Below are positions 1 through 8,867 of a stretch of 64,000 nt of DNA, in pieces. Position 1 is the stretch's first letter. Every line of letters starts with the position of its first letter. The notes under the pieces are model-generated. The model was not told where the DNA came from and searched no databases. It saw only the letters and a program-made list of their open reading frames with translations. Both the position numbers and the translations under genes were made by a program. Source of the stretch: Curtobacterium pusillum (GTDB lineage: Bacteria > Actinomycetota > Actinomycetes > Actinomycetales > Microbacteriaceae); contig CP018783.1 in assembly GCA_002025645.1 (NCBI GenBank), positions 1,984,001 through 2,048,000 on the forward strand. Reading direction: 5' to 3'.

Positions 1-198
1 GGCGACCACCTGTCGACAGTCGTCGAGCAGCGCCGCGGGCGCGACCACGACGACGAGCGTCGGCGACGCCAGGGCGAACAGCGGCTCGAGCGCCCGCGCC
101 AGCATGAGCGTGCCGGCCACGGGGACGAACGCCTTCGCCGTACCGATGCCCAGGCGTGTGCCGGACCCGGCCGCAACGACGACGACCGCCCTGTCCAC
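1..198 (-). CDS. ispD: 2-C-methyl-D-erythritol 4-phosphate cytidylyltransferase, N-terminal part
   Basis: The gene runs off the left edge, so only about 66 N-terminal residues are present. Translation of the minus strand gives VDRAVVVVAAGSGTRLG, the CTP-binding glycine-rich loop of the IspD family (AAGxGxR), followed by a KAF motif. IspD couples CTP to MEP in the non-mevalonate isoprenoid pathway. The GTG at 198 is the first plausible start; the frame stays open further upstream, so the start is not certain. It lies 49 nt downstream of carD on the same strand. carD-ispD is a common actinobacterial order, and ispF would be expected next outside the window. Confidence 0.85.
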   Translation of the reverse strand, partial: MDRAVVVVAAGSGTRLGIGTAKAFVPVAGTLMLARALEPLFALASPTLVVVVAPAALLDDCRQVVA

Positions 199-247
199 CC
201 CTTCGGGGAACAGAACGGTCGAGGTCGCGTTCAGTGGTTCGGTGCGC

Positions 248-730
248 TCAGGAGGCGAGGACCTCGTCGAGGACGGTCGATGCCTTGTCCTCGTCGGTCT
301 TCTCGGCCAGCGCCAGCTCGGAGATGAGGATCTGCCGCGCCTTGGCGAGCATCCGCTTCTCCCCCGCGGAGAGCCCGCGGTCCTGGTCGCGTCGCCAGAG
401 GTCGCGGACGACCTCGGACACCTTGATGACGTCACCCGAAGCGAGCTTCTCGAGGTTCGCCTTGTACCGGCGGGACCAGTTCGTGGGCTCCTCGGTGAAC
501 GGAGCGCGCAGGACCTCGAACACCTTGTCGAGGCCCTCCTTGCCGATCACGTCGCGGACACCGACCAGGTCGACGTTGTCCGCCGGTACCTCGATCGTCA
601 GGTCACCCTGGGTGACCCGCAGCTTCAGGTAGACCTTTTCCTCGCCCTTGATGACGCGCGTCTTGACTTCAGAGATGGTTGCCGCCCCGTGATGGGGGTA
701 GACCACGGTCTCGCCGACCTCGAATTGCAT
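248..730 (-). CDS. carD: CarD-family RNA polymerase-binding regulator
   Basis: A 160-aa protein starting [16 protein letters not shown], the typical N-terminus of the CarD/CdnL RNA polymerase interaction (RID) domain, followed by the helical C-terminal DNA-binding half. In mycobacteria CarD binds the RNAP beta subunit and stabilises open complexes at rRNA and other promoters; the same role is inferred here. Length matches the family (about 160 aa). It is head-to-head with the lipoprotein gene at 871 and upstream of ispD, the same neighbourhood as lpqE-carD-ispD in Mycobacterium. No truncation is visible. Confidence 0.95.
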   Translation of the reverse strand: MQFEVGETVVYPHHGAATISEVKTRVIKGEEKVYLKLRVTQGDLTIEVPADNVDLVGVRDVIGKEGLDKVFEVLRAPFTEEPTNWSRRYKANLEKLASGDVIKVSEVVRDLWRRDQDRGLSAGEKRMLAKARQILISELALAEKTDEDKASTVLDEVLAS

Positions 731-870
731 GTATCAGGCTCCGTTCCGAGACACCCAGTTTACCACAAGCAGTTTTCGGGTAAGGGGCACCTAACACCTG
801 GCACCCCCGCCGATCGGTAGGATGGTCGTCGGACCGTCCGGTCCACATCGTGATCTTCCGGAGGAATCTC

Positions 871-1416
871 TTGCGAGCTCGGGTACTCGTGTCCGTCGCC
901 GTTGCGGCAACCATCGCGCTCGGCGCCACCGGCTGCGAGTTCATGTCGCCCGCGCAGACGACGGAGATCAAGCAGATCACCGACGGCGTGAACGTGTCGA
1001 CCGGCAAGATCGACGTCCGCAACGCGCTGCTCATCTCCGACGACGGTGAGGGCGCCCGCTTCATCGGCACGCTCGTGAACAACGACGAGACCGACGACAT
1101 CACCGTCTCCGTCGAGATCGGCGGCGACACCGAGACCGTCGAGGTCCCGGCCAGCGGCCACGTCGACCTCGCCAACGACGCCAAGCACGACACGCTCGAC
1201 TTCGACGGTGCGGACGCCGAGCCCGGCGCGCTCGTCAAGGTCTACTTCTCCTACTCGGGCGCCGAGGGCGTCTCCGCCAGCGTGCCGGTGCTCACCAGCT
1301 CGCAGGAGGAGTACGCGACGCTCGCGCCGACCTCCTCGCCGGAGCCGACCAGCGAGATCACGCTGCCGGTCGAGACCCCCGTCGCGACGCCGACTGACGT
1401 CCCGGTCAACCCGTAA
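871..1416 (+). CDS. LpqE-like secreted lipoprotein
   Basis: About 181 aa. The N-terminus RARVLVSVAVAATIALGATGC is a lipoprotein signal peptide with a Cys at the lipobox, so the mature protein should be membrane-anchored outside the cell. The rest is a hydrophilic beta-rich domain and a Pro/Thr/Ser-rich tail (ending VETPVATPTDVPVNP). The TTG at 871 is chosen because GGAGGA lies 5-6 nt upstream; a GTG at 850 would add seven residues before a normal signal peptide. Position next to carD matches mycobacterial lpqE, but sequence similarity to LpqE was not tested. Function unknown. Confidence 0.75.
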   Translation: MRARVLVSVAVAATIALGATGCEFMSPAQTTEIKQITDGVNVSTGKIDVRNALLISDDGEGARFIGTLVNNDETDDITVSVEIGGDTETVEVPASGHVDLANDAKHDTLDFDGADAEPGALVKVYFSYSGAEGVSASVPVLTSSQEEYATLAPTSSPEPTSEITLPVETPVATPTDVPVNP

Positions 1417-1433
1417 GCACACACCGCAACCGC

Positions 1434-1478
1434 CTGGAGGCCCGGTGCGAGTCCCATGGACTCGCACCGGGCCTCCAG
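1434..1478. terminator. 21-bp perfect hairpin between convergent genes
   Basis: A 21-nt arm (1434-1454) pairs perfectly with 1458-1478 around the loop CAT. It lies between the converging lipoprotein gene and regX3, so it probably terminates both. There is no strong T tract. The outer arm CTGGAGGC/GCCTCCAG is shared with the dispersed repeat family described under findings. Confidence 0.7.
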
Positions 1479-1527
1479 TCCGTTGCGCTGCGCGCGGGGC
1501 GCGACCCGTGGGCCGCGGCCCGTCGCG

Positions 1528-2208
1528 TCAGCCCTCGATGCGGTAGCCGAGCCCCCGGACGGTGACGAGGATCTCCGGAGCGCTCGGGACGCGCTCGATC
1601 TTCGACCGGATGCGCTTGATGTGCACGTCGAGCGTCTTCGTGTCCCCGAAGTAGTCCGACCCCCACACCCGGTCGATGAGCTGCCCGCGGGTGAGCACGC
1701 GCCCGGCGTTCCGGAGCAGCAGCTCGAGGAGCTCGAACTCCTTGAGCGGCATCGGCGTCTCGGAGCCGTCCACCGCGACCGTGTGCCGCTCGACGTCCAT
1801 CCGGATGCCGCCGACCTGCAGGATCCCGCTGTCCGCCGGGTCGTCCTCGGTGCGGCGGCGGAGCACGGCACGGATGCGCGCCAGGAGCTCCCGGGTCGAG
1901 TACGGCTTCGTCACGTAGTCGTCGGCGCCGAGCTCCAGCCCGACGACGATGTCCACCTCGGAGTCCTTCGCCGTCAGCATGATGATCGGGATGTTCGAGC
2001 GGGTCCGGATCTGCCGGCAGACCTCGGTGCCGGACAGCCCCGGCAGCATCAGGTCGAGCAGCACCAGGTCGGGGTTCTCCGCGTCGAACTTCGACAGCGC
2101 GGTCACGCCGTCCGCAGCGACGGAGGTGTCGTACCCCTCGCGCTGCAGCAGGAACTCCAGGGGCTCGCTCAGGGCCGGCTCGTCGTCGACGATGAGGATC
2201 TTGGTCAC
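1528..2208 (-). CDS. regX3: RegX3-type phosphate response regulator
   Basis: A 226-aa OmpR/PhoB-class response regulator. The receiver domain (about 1-120) shows the acidic pair in VDDE, phospho-acceptor Asp in LLDLMLPG and Lys in VTKPYS. The C-terminal winged helix (about 130-226) contains LDVHIKRIRSKIE and TVRGLGYRIEG. The GTG at 2208 overlaps the senX3 stop by 4 bp (GTGA), indicating translational coupling. With senX3 and divergent phoU this is the standard actinobacterial phosphate-sensing locus. Likely targets here are the PHO boxes upstream of phoU and pstS. Confidence 0.93.
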   Translation of the reverse strand: MTKILIVDDEPALSEPLEFLLQREGYDTSVAADGVTALSKFDAENPDLVLLDLMLPGLSGTEVCRQIRTRSNIPIIMLTAKDSEVDIVVGLELGADDYVTKPYSTRELLARIRAVLRRRTEDDPADSGILQVGGIRMDVERHTVAVDGSETPMPLKEFELLELLLRNAGRVLTRGQLIDRVWGSDYFGDTKTLDVHIKRIRSKIERVPSAPEILVTVRGLGYRIEG

Positions 2209-3371
2209 GATTGCTGCTCTTCCAGTTGCTCTTCGAGTGCTGTGGTCAGTTCCGGGTCCGCCTCGGGAAGGCGGATGGTGAAGGTCGAGCCCTTGCCGGG
2301 CTGCGACCAGACGCGGACGTCGCCCCCGTGGTTCCCGACGACGTGCTTGACGATCGCGAGGCCCAGGCCGGTACCGCCGGTGGCCCGGGAGCGCGCGGGG
2401 TCGACGCGGTAGAACCGTTCGAACACGCGGTCGAGGTCGGCTTCGGGGATGCCGACGCCCTGGTCCGTGACGGCGATCTCGACGAAGCCCTTCGCGGACC
2501 GGACGCCGACGCCGACCCGGGTGCCGTCCGGGGAGTACTTGACCGCGTTCGCGATGAGGTTCGACACCGCGATCTGCAGCAACCCGGGGTCGCCCATCAC
2601 GCGGAGCTTCGACTTCTTCGCCCGCACCAGCTCGATGTCCCGGGCCCGGGCGACGATCTCGTTCGCGTCGACGGCGGCCTGCACGATGCGGTCGATCGAC
2701 GTCTCCTCGCTGTTCTCCAGCGCGTCGACGGACTGCAGGCGGGAGAGCTCGATGATGTCCTTCGTCAGCGCCGCCAGCCGCTCGGACTCGGTGACGAGCT
2801 GCGCCGCGAACTTCCGGACGTGCTGCGGTTCGTCGGCCGCGGCGACGAGGGTCTCGGACAGCAGGCCGATGGCGCCGATCGGGGTCTTCAGCTCGTGGGA
2901 GATGTTCGCGACGAAGTCCCGCCGGACCTCGTCGATGCGCCGGCTCTCGGTGAGGTCGTCCGCGGTGACGAGGACGTACCGGTTGCCGAGCTGCGCCGCG
3001 CGGAAGCTGAGGTAGCCGATCTGGTCGCTCCCACGGCCGCGTGGGAGCTCGAGGTCCTCCGCACCCATCTCGCCGCTCTTGCGCACCCGGTCGACGAGGT
3101 CGGCGAGCTCTCGGTGCACGAGCTTCCGCCGCACCACGAGCCCCACCGTCAGTGCCTGCGGCGACGCGGCCACGACGGTGTTCGACGGGTCGACCACCAC
3201 GGCCGGGTTGTGCATCGTGGCGATGACCGCGGCGACGCCGTCCGGCAGGGTGCGTTCGGCGACGTCTGCTGCACGAGCCGTGCGCTCGGCGGTGATGATC
3301 AGCACCACGACGCCCGCGCCGAAGACCCCGCCGAGGAGCATCGACAGTGGCACGAGCCACGCGTTGTCCAT
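2205..3371 (-). CDS. senX3: SenX3-type phosphate sensor histidine kinase
   Basis: About 388 aa. An N-terminal membrane segment (WLVPLSMLLGGVFGAGVVV) is followed by a PAS-like region, a dimerisation/phosphotransfer domain with the H-box SHELKTPIGAI, and an ATPase domain with N-box (NLIANAVKYSPDG), G1 (DQGVGIP) and G2 (GTGLGLAIVKH). The ATG at 3371 puts the membrane segment at the N-terminus, as in mycobacterial SenX3; an upstream in-frame start at 3416 would prepend a hydrophilic extension. It shares a 156-bp divergent promoter region with phoU and overlaps regX3 by 4 bp. Confidence 0.92.
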   Translation of the reverse strand: MDNAWLVPLSMLLGGVFGAGVVVLIITAERTARAADVAERTLPDGVAAVIATMHNPAVVVDPSNTVVAASPQALTVGLVVRRKLVHRELADLVDRVRKSGEMGAEDLELPRGRGSDQIGYLSFRAAQLGNRYVLVTADDLTESRRIDEVRRDFVANISHELKTPIGAIGLLSETLVAAADEPQHVRKFAAQLVTESERLAALTKDIIELSRLQSVDALENSEETSIDRIVQAAVDANEIVARARDIELVRAKKSKLRVMGDPGLLQIAVSNLIANAVKYSPDGTRVGVGVRSAKGFVEIAVTDQGVGIPEADLDRVFERFYRVDPARSRATGGTGLGLAIVKHVVGNHGGDVRVWSQPGKGSTFTIRLPEADPELTTALEEQLEEQQS

Positions 3372-3453
3372 GCCGTCAGTGTAGGGATGGTCACGCGGGG
3401 TTCGGGCCCCGTTCACCCCCGTCCGGGCCGATCCCGCCGGAGGATCGCGAAGC

Positions 3454-3486
3454 GTTCAACCGCACGTCACCGTTCGTTCACCTGAC
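3454..3486 (+). promoter_or_regulatory. PHO box upstream of phoU/senX3
   Basis: Three consecutive 11-bp units, GTTCAACCGCA, CGTCACCGTTC and GTTCACCTGAC, resemble the actinobacterial PHO box (direct repeats of GTTCACC-N4). Another GTTCACCCCCG is at 3411-3421. The site lies between the divergent senX3 and phoU starts, so RegX3~P probably controls phoU and perhaps its own operon. Confidence 0.75.
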
Positions 3487-3526
3487 CTGACGACACTCGA
3501 CCGGTACGCAGAGAGAGGTACTCCCC

Positions 3527-4195
3527 ATGCGCGAAGTCTTCCAGCAGGAACTCCAGGACGTCCAGGAGCGACTGACCGAGATCGCCGGGCTCGTCGAGTC
3601 CGCCATCACCCGGGCCACGCAGGCCTTCAGCGACTCCGACGTCGCCCTCGCCGAGGAGGTGATCGCCGACGACGCCAAGATCGACGAGGCGGCGAACAGC
3701 CTCGACGAGATCGCCATCGACATCCTGGCCCGCCAGGCACCGGTGGCCCGTGACCTCCGCGTCGTCGTCACCGCACTGCGTGTCAGCTCCTCGCTCGAGC
3801 GCATGGGCGACATGGCCGAGCACATCGCGCAGCTCGCCCGCCAGCGCTTCCCCGAGAAGGTCGTGCCGAAGGGCCTCCGCGGCACCTTCAAGAAGATGGG
3901 TGCGCACGACGTCGCGATGGCGCAGAAGCTCACGCGCCTGCTCGCGACCGAGGACATCACGCTCGCGGCGGAGATCCGCGACGAGGACGACGCCGTCGAC
4001 GAGCTGCACGCCAGCGTGTTCGACTTCGTGCTCGGCGAGACGTGGAAGGGCAACCCGATCGACACCGTCGACGCGACCCTCGCCTCCCGGTACCACGAGC
4101 GCTTCGCGGACCACGCGGTGTCGATCGCCAAGAAGGTCGAGTACCTGGCGACGGGCGACTGGACGGGCGCGTCCACCACGACCGCGGCGGTCTGA
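3527..4195 (+). CDS. phoU: phosphate transport regulator PhoU
   Basis: A 222-aa all-helical protein beginning MREVFQQELQDVQERLTEI with two PhoU repeats, including the acidic signature in DDAKIDEAANSLDEIAID and ERMGDMAEHIAQLARQ. PhoU links the Pst transporter to the SenX3 kinase and represses the Pho response when phosphate is plentiful. AGAGAGG precedes the ATG. It is divergent from senX3-regX3, while the pst operon is about 17 kb away at 20.7-24.8 kb. Length is normal for the family. Confidence 0.93.
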   Translation: MREVFQQELQDVQERLTEIAGLVESAITRATQAFSDSDVALAEEVIADDAKIDEAANSLDEIAIDILARQAPVARDLRVVVTALRVSSSLERMGDMAEHIAQLARQRFPEKVVPKGLRGTFKKMGAHDVAMAQKLTRLLATEDITLAAEIRDEDDAVDELHASVFDFVLGETWKGNPIDTVDATLASRYHERFADHAVSIAKKVEYLATGDWTGASTTTAAV

Positions 4196-4225
4196 CCCGA
4201 CCCGCACGTCTGCGAGGATCGTGGC

Positions 4226-4774
4226 ATGGCCCAGGTCGCGATCATCGTCAACGGCATGCCCGGTTCCGGCAAGAGCACGATCGGTGCTGCCCTCGCCGAG
4301 GTGCTCGGCTGCCCGTTCCTCTCGAAGGACCGGATCAAGGAACCCCTCGCCGACATCGTCGGCCCGATGATCGCCTCGCGTCCGCTCGGCGGCATCGCGA
4401 TGGAGACCATGTGGTCGATGGCACGGGCCGTCGAGAACGGGGTCGTCCTCGACGCCGTCTGGCTGCCGTCGCGCGACCGTGACCTCCTGGAGGCAGGCCT
4501 CGCCTCCGCCGGGTCGCCTCGCGTCGTCGAGGTGTGGTGCCACGTCGACCGGGCCACCGCCGAGGAGCGGCTGCGCGACCGGTACGAGCCGGGCACCGTG
4601 CCGGTGCGGCACGAGGTCCACGGGGACCTCGCCGACATCCTGTCGTTCTGGGACGAACACGGCGCTGCCGCGGAACCGATCGGACTCCCGGGGACCGCGG
4701 TCGTGCGGGTGGACACCACGAAGCCGTACGACGTCGGCGCCCTGGTGCAGGAGATCGCCTCGCACTTCGTGTGA
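4226..4774 (+). CDS. P-loop kinase-like NTPase
   Basis: 182 aa. The N-terminus IIVNGMPGSGKSTIG is a Walker A motif of the shikimate-kinase/gluconate-kinase/zeta-toxin type. A later CHVDRATAEERLRDRYEP resembles the lid region of small-molecule kinases. No partner antitoxin is visible and the substrate cannot be deduced. It follows phoU by 30 bp and may be cotranscribed. It could be an AAA-type phosphotransferase such as those acting on antibiotics or nucleotides; the family is certain, the role is not. Confidence 0.75.
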   Translation: MAQVAIIVNGMPGSGKSTIGAALAEVLGCPFLSKDRIKEPLADIVGPMIASRPLGGIAMETMWSMARAVENGVVLDAVWLPSRDRDLLEAGLASAGSPRVVEVWCHVDRATAEERLRDRYEPGTVPVRHEVHGDLADILSFWDEHGAAAEPIGLPGTAVVRVDTTKPYDVGALVQEIASHFV

Positions 4775-4925
4775 ACGGCTCGGGCTGGCAGAGCCGACCA
4801 CCCCGCCGGAGCGACACGGTGCTGGCGAGGTGATCCGTTCCTCCCGGCAGAGCGACAGAAGTCGGCGGAACGTTCGCGGCAGACTGTCGCTTTGGCGAAC
4901 CCGGCCTCGCCTCAGGCCGAACGCA

Positions 4926-4960
4926 CGAACGCCCCGCCTGGGGACCAGGCGGGGCGTTCG
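4926..4960. terminator. bidirectional terminator hairpin
   Basis: A 16-bp perfect stem (4926-4941 with 4945-4960, loop GGA) lies between the convergent kinase gene and gpmA. Confidence 0.85.
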
Positions 4961-4970
4961 TTCGTCGGGT

Positions 4971-5717
4971 CTACTTCTTGGCGCCCTGGGCGGCCACGGC
5001 GGCGGCGCCGGCAGCGGCTGCCTCGGGGTCGAGGTAGTACGAGGGCTTCGTCGGGCGGAACTCGTCGTCGAGTTCGTACACCAGCGGGATGCCCGTCGGG
5101 ATGTTCAGCCCGGCGATGTCGTCGTCGGAGATCCCGTCGAGGTGCTTCACGAGCGCGCGGAGCGAGTTGCCGTGCGCCGTGACGAGGACGGTCTTGCCCG
5201 CGCCGAGGTCCTTCGTGATGTCCGACTCCCAGTACGGCAGCAGGCGGTCGATCACGAGCTTGAGCGACTCCGTGCGGGGCAGCTGGTCGCCGAGGTCGGC
5301 GTAGCGGCGGTCCCCGAACTGCGACCACTCGGCGTCGTCGGCGATGGGGGGCGGCGGCACGTCGAACGAACGACGCCACTCCATGAACTGCTGCTCGCCG
5401 TACTGCTCGAGCGTCTGGGCCTTGTCCTTGCCCTGCAGGTCGCCGTAGTGGCGTTCGTTGAGCCGCCAGTCGCGCTTCACCGGCAGCCAGGCGAGGTCGG
5501 CCTCGAGCAGGGCGATGTCGGCCGTCTGGATTGCCCGGGTGAGCAGCGACGTGTACAGGACGTCCGGGACGATGCCCGACTCGCTGATGAGCTCGCCGGC
5601 GCGCTTCGCCTCCTTCTCGCCCAACTCGCTGAGTCGGACGTCGACCCAACCGGTGAACAGGTTCTTCTGGTTCCAGTCACTGTTGCCGTGACGGAGCAGG
5701 ACGAGCGTGGAGGTCAT
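4971..5717 (-). CDS. gpmA: 2,3-bisphosphoglycerate-dependent phosphoglycerate mutase
   Basis: A 248-aa histidine phosphatase superfamily protein. The phospho-His motif [10 protein letters not shown] is at about residues 7-16, with [31 protein letters not shown] and [11 protein letters not shown] (second catalytic His) further on. It interconverts 3- and 2-phosphoglycerate in glycolysis and gluconeogenesis in the cytoplasm. The ATG at 5717 is 7 nt after a TAGACT -10 box on the minus strand, so the mRNA is probably leaderless. The C-terminal [16 protein letters not shown] is a low-complexity tail. Confidence 0.95.
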   Translation of the reverse strand: MTSTLVLLRHGNSDWNQKNLFTGWVDVRLSELGEKEAKRAGELISESGIVPDVLYTSLLTRAIQTADIALLEADLAWLPVKRDWRLNERHYGDLQGKDKAQTLEQYGEQQFMEWRRSFDVPPPPIADDAEWSQFGDRRYADLGDQLPRTESLKLVIDRLLPYWESDITKDLGAGKTVLVTAHGNSLRALVKHLDGISDDDIAGLNIPTGIPLVYELDDEFRPTKPSYYLDPEAAAAGAAAVAAQGAKK

Positions 5718-5762
5718 GCGTCCGAGTCTACCGAGCGTGCTCCACGCCGTAGCCTGGTCTGC

Positions 5763-6536
5763 ATGCCGATCGGGAACGTCACGCGCGGGACGACCGGGTA
5801 CAACCGGCTCCGCCGTGTCGACCGGTGGATCGCCACGCTCCCGGTCCTCCGACAGACCGAGGATCCGCTCGTGGCCGACGTCGGGTACGGGGCCTCACCG
5901 ACCACGACGCTCGAGCTCCGGGACCGACTGGCCCGGGTGCGACCGGACGTCGAGGTGACCGGCATCGAGATCGAACCGGCACGGGTGGCGCTCGCGAACG
6001 CCGGCACCCGCGACGGGGTGACGTTCCGGCTCGGCGGGTTCGAGACCCCGACGCCCGGGAACCGACGGCCGGTGGTGATCCGGGCGTTCAACGTGCTGCG
6101 GCAGTACGACGAGTCCGCGGTCGACGGCGCCTGGCGGATCATGCAGGACCGACTGCAGCCGGGCGGTGCGCTGGTCGAGGGGACCTGCAACGAGGTCGGC
6201 CGGGTGGCGTCCTGGATCACCCTCGACGACCGGGCGCCGCACACGTTCACGGTGTCGCTGCGGCTCGCCGACCTGGACGTGCCGTCGATCGTGGCGGAAC
6301 GGCTGCCGAAGGCCCTCATCCACCGGAACGTCCCCGGCGAGCGGGTGCACGCGTTCCTCCGCGACCTCGACCTGGCATGGGCGGTCGCTGCGCCGCTCGG
6401 CACGTACGGGCCCCGGCAGCGGTGGATCGCGACGGTGCGGGGCATGCGCGACCGGGGTTGGCCGGTGCTGCACGGGGTGAGCCGCTGGCGCCTCGGCGAG
6501 CTCAGCGTCCCGTGGGCCGCGGTCGAGCCAGCCTGA
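5763..6536 (+). CDS. class I SAM-dependent methyltransferase-like protein
   Basis: 257 aa. [16 protein letters not shown] is a variant of the SAM-binding glycine loop, followed by [12 protein letters not shown] (acidic strand-2 end) and [12 protein letters not shown]. The start [18 protein letters not shown] is chosen because a TAGCCT -10 box lies 7 nt upstream, giving a leaderless mRNA, and the preceding open frame has no family character. It is divergent from gpmA. The substrate is unknown. The glycine loop is slightly unusual (GYGASP), so activity is plausible but not proven. Confidence 0.75.
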   Translation: MPIGNVTRGTTGYNRLRRVDRWIATLPVLRQTEDPLVADVGYGASPTTTLELRDRLARVRPDVEVTGIEIEPARVALANAGTRDGVTFRLGGFETPTPGNRRPVVIRAFNVLRQYDESAVDGAWRIMQDRLQPGGALVEGTCNEVGRVASWITLDDRAPHTFTVSLRLADLDVPSIVAERLPKALIHRNVPGERVHAFLRDLDLAWAVAAPLGTYGPRQRWIATVRGMRDRGWPVLHGVSRWRLGELSVPWAAVEPA

Positions 6537-6645
6537 CCGGCGTGGTCGGGGCAACGGGCAAGCCGAGACTCGGGCCCGCGGACAGTTTCGAGGCCGATCC
6601 GACACGGATGTGTCCGCCGAGGCGAGACTCGGCGCGCGGGCGGGC

Positions 6646-7713
6646 CTACGAGCGGCGGACCGCCCCGAGGCGGGGCAGGCGCGGCACGTTCGCCGTCGCA
6701 CCGGCGCCGGGCGGCACGATGACCTCCTGCGTCGCGGCCACGACCACGTCGTCGGCGGTCAGGGTCAGCGTCGCCGCCGGTTCGAGGGAGCGCTTCACGA
6801 CCGCGAGCCCGATCGGCCCGAGCTCGTGGTGCAGCCCCGAGGCCGACAGGCGTCCCACTTCCTTGTCGTCGAGCACGACGGGCGTCCCCGGTGCCGGGAG
6901 CACACCGTCCGACCCGTCCAGGTGCAGCAGCACGACACGGCGCGGCGGGTGCCCGAGGTTGTGGACCTTCGCGACCGTCTCCTGCCCCCGGTAGCAGCCC
7001 TTCGTCAGGTGCACGGCGGAGCGGAGCCAGTCGAGTTCGTGCGGGATGGTGCGCTCGTCGACGTCGGCGAGCGACGGACGCCAGGCGGCGATCCGGAGCG
7101 CCTCGTAGGCGAGGAGCCCCGCGGCGGGGACGTCCGACGCGGCGATCTCGGCCGCGGTGCCCGGGGTGACCACGGCGATGCGGAGGGTCCAGTCGGAGCC
7201 GGGATGGGCCTCCGGGTCGGCGTAGCCCCACCCACCGGGCGTGACGGACGCCCACGGGTCGACCCACTCGACGACCGTGTCGTCGGCGAGCACTGCCGAA
7301 CCGAAGCGACCGATCGTCGCGAAGTCCGCCGAACGGTCGGCGACCTCGACCCGCAGCATGAAGCGCATCGAGTCGAGCCAGGCGGCGAGCGGTGCCGCGT
7401 CGGCGGGCTCGGTCAGGAGCCACGCGACCGAGCCGTCGTCGACGACGCGGGCGGCGTGCTCGACGCGACCCGACTGGTCGAGCACGAGCGTCTCGGTGCT
7501 GACACCGGCGCCGAGCCCGAGCAGGAGCTGCGACGTGATCGAGTTGAGCCACGACAGGCGGTCCGGGCCGGACACTGTGACGACACCGAGGCCGAGTTCG
7601 ACGACGGCACGGCCGCGGGCGAGCAGACGCTGTTCGCCGAGCGGGTTGCCGAAGTGGGCGGCGGGGCCCGCGTCGGTCCCCACGAAGCCGTCACGACCGG
7701 CGAACGCCGACAT
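6646..7713 (-). CDS. ygfZ: YgfZ/GcvT-like folate-binding protein
   Basis: 355 aa with the diagnostic motif KGCYRGQETVAKVHNLG of the YgfZ family, which works with tetrahydrofolate in Fe-S cluster maintenance (known for the E. coli and mitochondrial homologues). GcvT-like N-terminal and beta-barrel C-terminal regions are present at normal length. The ATG overlaps the stop of the upstream nitrobindin gene (TGATG), so the two are translationally coupled. The MSAFAGRDGFVG start is fixed by this overlap. Confidence 0.88.
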   Translation of the reverse strand: MSAFAGRDGFVGTDAGPAAHFGNPLGEQRLLARGRAVVELGLGVVTVSGPDRLSWLNSITSQLLLGLGAGVSTETLVLDQSGRVEHAARVVDDGSVAWLLTEPADAAPLAAWLDSMRFMLRVEVADRSADFATIGRFGSAVLADDTVVEWVDPWASVTPGGWGYADPEAHPGSDWTLRIAVVTPGTAAEIAASDVPAAGLLAYEALRIAAWRPSLADVDERTIPHELDWLRSAVHLTKGCYRGQETVAKVHNLGHPPRRVVLLHLDGSDGVLPAPGTPVVLDDKEVGRLSASGLHHELGPIGLAVVKRSLEPAATLTLTADDVVVAATQEVIVPPGAGATANVPRLPRLGAVRRS

Positions 7714-8315
7714 CAGTCGACCTTCGCGAGCTGCCCCGAGGCGTGCGAGGTGAGCTCCTTGCCGAGGGCTGCGATGTCCCACGCCCAGAAGAGCTTGCCC
7801 TCGACCAGGCCGTACAGCCGGGTCGCCGCGGAGTAGTCCTTCGCGTTCGGCGAGCGCATCACGGCGTCCGTCGCGAGGTCGATCCGGCCCTTGCGGACCC
7901 GACCCACGTAGAGCTCGTTGACGCCCGTCGGGTGGATGATCGCCGCCTCGACGTCGAAGCCGTCCGTGGTGTTCCGCAGTGCCTCGACGCTCTCGACGGT
8001 GCTGAACGGCGTCGGCCCCTCGCCGAGGAGCATCGCCGGACCGCGGTCGCCGGGCTCGGACGGACGATCGATCCGCCAGTAGCCCATCTCGGCCGCGAGC
8101 GGGGTGTGCTCGTCGTCGAGCAGCCACGTCGTGGACGAGTAGTTGAGGTAGGGCAGGCCGTCGTGGCTGAAGCTCACGCGCTGGCCGAACTCGTAGTTCC
8201 GGGGTTCCTCTTCGTCGCCCACGGGGTACTCGACCACGCCGGTGCCCTCCCAGACGCCGACGAGCCAGGACAGGGGGACGAGTTCGGGGGCGAGGCCCTC
8301 GGGCAGTTCGATCAA
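7713..8315 (-). CDS. nitrobindin-like heme-binding beta-barrel protein
   Basis: 200 aa with the family hallmark LSWLVGVWEGTGVVEYP near the N-terminus and a long run of beta strands, typical of the FABP/THAP4-like nitrobindin family (formerly DUF1794). Characterised members bind ferric heme and isomerise peroxynitrite. The TTG at 8315 overlaps the stop of the 38-aa peptide gene (TTGA). The HASGQLAKVD C-terminus overlaps ygfZ. Three coupled genes therefore form one operon. Confidence 0.85.
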   Translation of the reverse strand: MIELPEGLAPELVPLSWLVGVWEGTGVVEYPVGDEEEPRNYEFGQRVSFSHDGLPYLNYSSTTWLLDDEHTPLAAEMGYWRIDRPSEPGDRGPAMLLGEGPTPFSTVESVEALRNTTDGFDVEAAIIHPTGVNELYVGRVRKGRIDLATDAVMRSPNAKDYSAATRLYGLVEGKLFWAWDIAALGKELTSHASGQLAKVD

Positions 8316-8428
8316 CGCTGACCCTTGAACAGCTTCACGACGACGGTCACCGAGACGAACGCGATCGCGAGCGACGCCAGACCGAGGAGGCCCACGTAGA
8401 AGAGCTCGAGCGCAAGCAGCGAATCCAT
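8312..8428 (-). CDS. 38-aa single-pass membrane peptide
   Basis: ATG at 8428, TGA at 8312-8314. The sequence begins MDSLLALELFYVGLLGL, continues through one hydrophobic helix and ends KLFKGQR, giving a short N-terminal region and a basic tail (likely cytoplasmic). A TAGACT -10 box 7 nt before the ATG suggests a leaderless transcript. The stop overlaps the TTG of the nitrobindin gene, so this peptide heads the operon. Function unknown. Clean start, stop and overlap support it being real. Confidence 0.75.
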   Translation of the reverse strand: MDSLLALELFYVGLLGLASLAIAFVSVTVVVKLFKGQR

Positions 8429-8451
8429 GGTGCGAGTCTACGCGGACCGGC

Positions 8452-8745
8452 TCAACGCGCCAGGAGCACCACCGCTGTGACGAGCACGACGACGAAGGCC
8501 CCGGACGACGCGATGCTGATCCGCTCGACCAGGCCGTCCTTGGTCGCGGTGATGAGCTGCAGCACGAAGCTGACGAGCACGCAGAGCACGAAGACGAGCA
8601 GGAGCCAGGCGAACGAGTCCTTCTCCGTCAGGGTGAGGACGAGCACGGCACCGACGATCGCGAGCAGCCACACCGGCAGCACGGACGTCAGTCGGAGGCG
8701 ACGCTGGTCGGTGGGCGGCACGGGCTCGGTCACGCGCCCCATCAT
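8452..8745 (-). CDS. small membrane protein, about 97 aa
   Basis: A hydrophilic N-terminus (MMGRVTEPVPPTDQRRLRL) is followed by about three hydrophobic helices: SVLPVWLLAIVGAVLVLTL, FAWLLLVFVLCVLVSFVLQL and AFVVVLVTAVVLLAR. Two adjacent ATGs (8745 and 8742) are possible starts and no clear ribosome binding site is seen. It is divergent from glnR. No family recognised. Confidence 0.65.
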   Translation of the reverse strand: MMGRVTEPVPPTDQRRLRLTSVLPVWLLAIVGAVLVLTLTEKDSFAWLLLVFVLCVLVSFVLQLITATKDGLVERISIASSGAFVVVLVTAVVLLAR

Positions 8746-8867
8746 GACAGAGCGGCCCCCGACGGTCCGGACCGTCCGATGGTCGCCGTCCCGACCGTCC
8801 GGTCGGGAGGGACACTTCCCGAGCATCACTAGGATGTGTGCACGACTCCCCCACCACTGGAGGTCCT

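Noticed and set aside
1528-3360. A single 610-codon open frame spanning regX3 and most of the senX3 region
   Set aside because: Only the 3' part is regX3; the rest is an out-of-frame, Arg-rich shadow of senX3, and a GTG with 4-bp overlap defines the real start.
4479-6536. A 685-codon open frame ending in the methyltransferase
   Set aside because: It crosses the kinase, terminator and antisense gpmA; only 5763-6536 has family character and a promoter.
8838-8867. ATG at 8838 as the glnR start
   Set aside because: It precedes a good ribosome binding site for GTG 8868, where similarity to GlnR begins.
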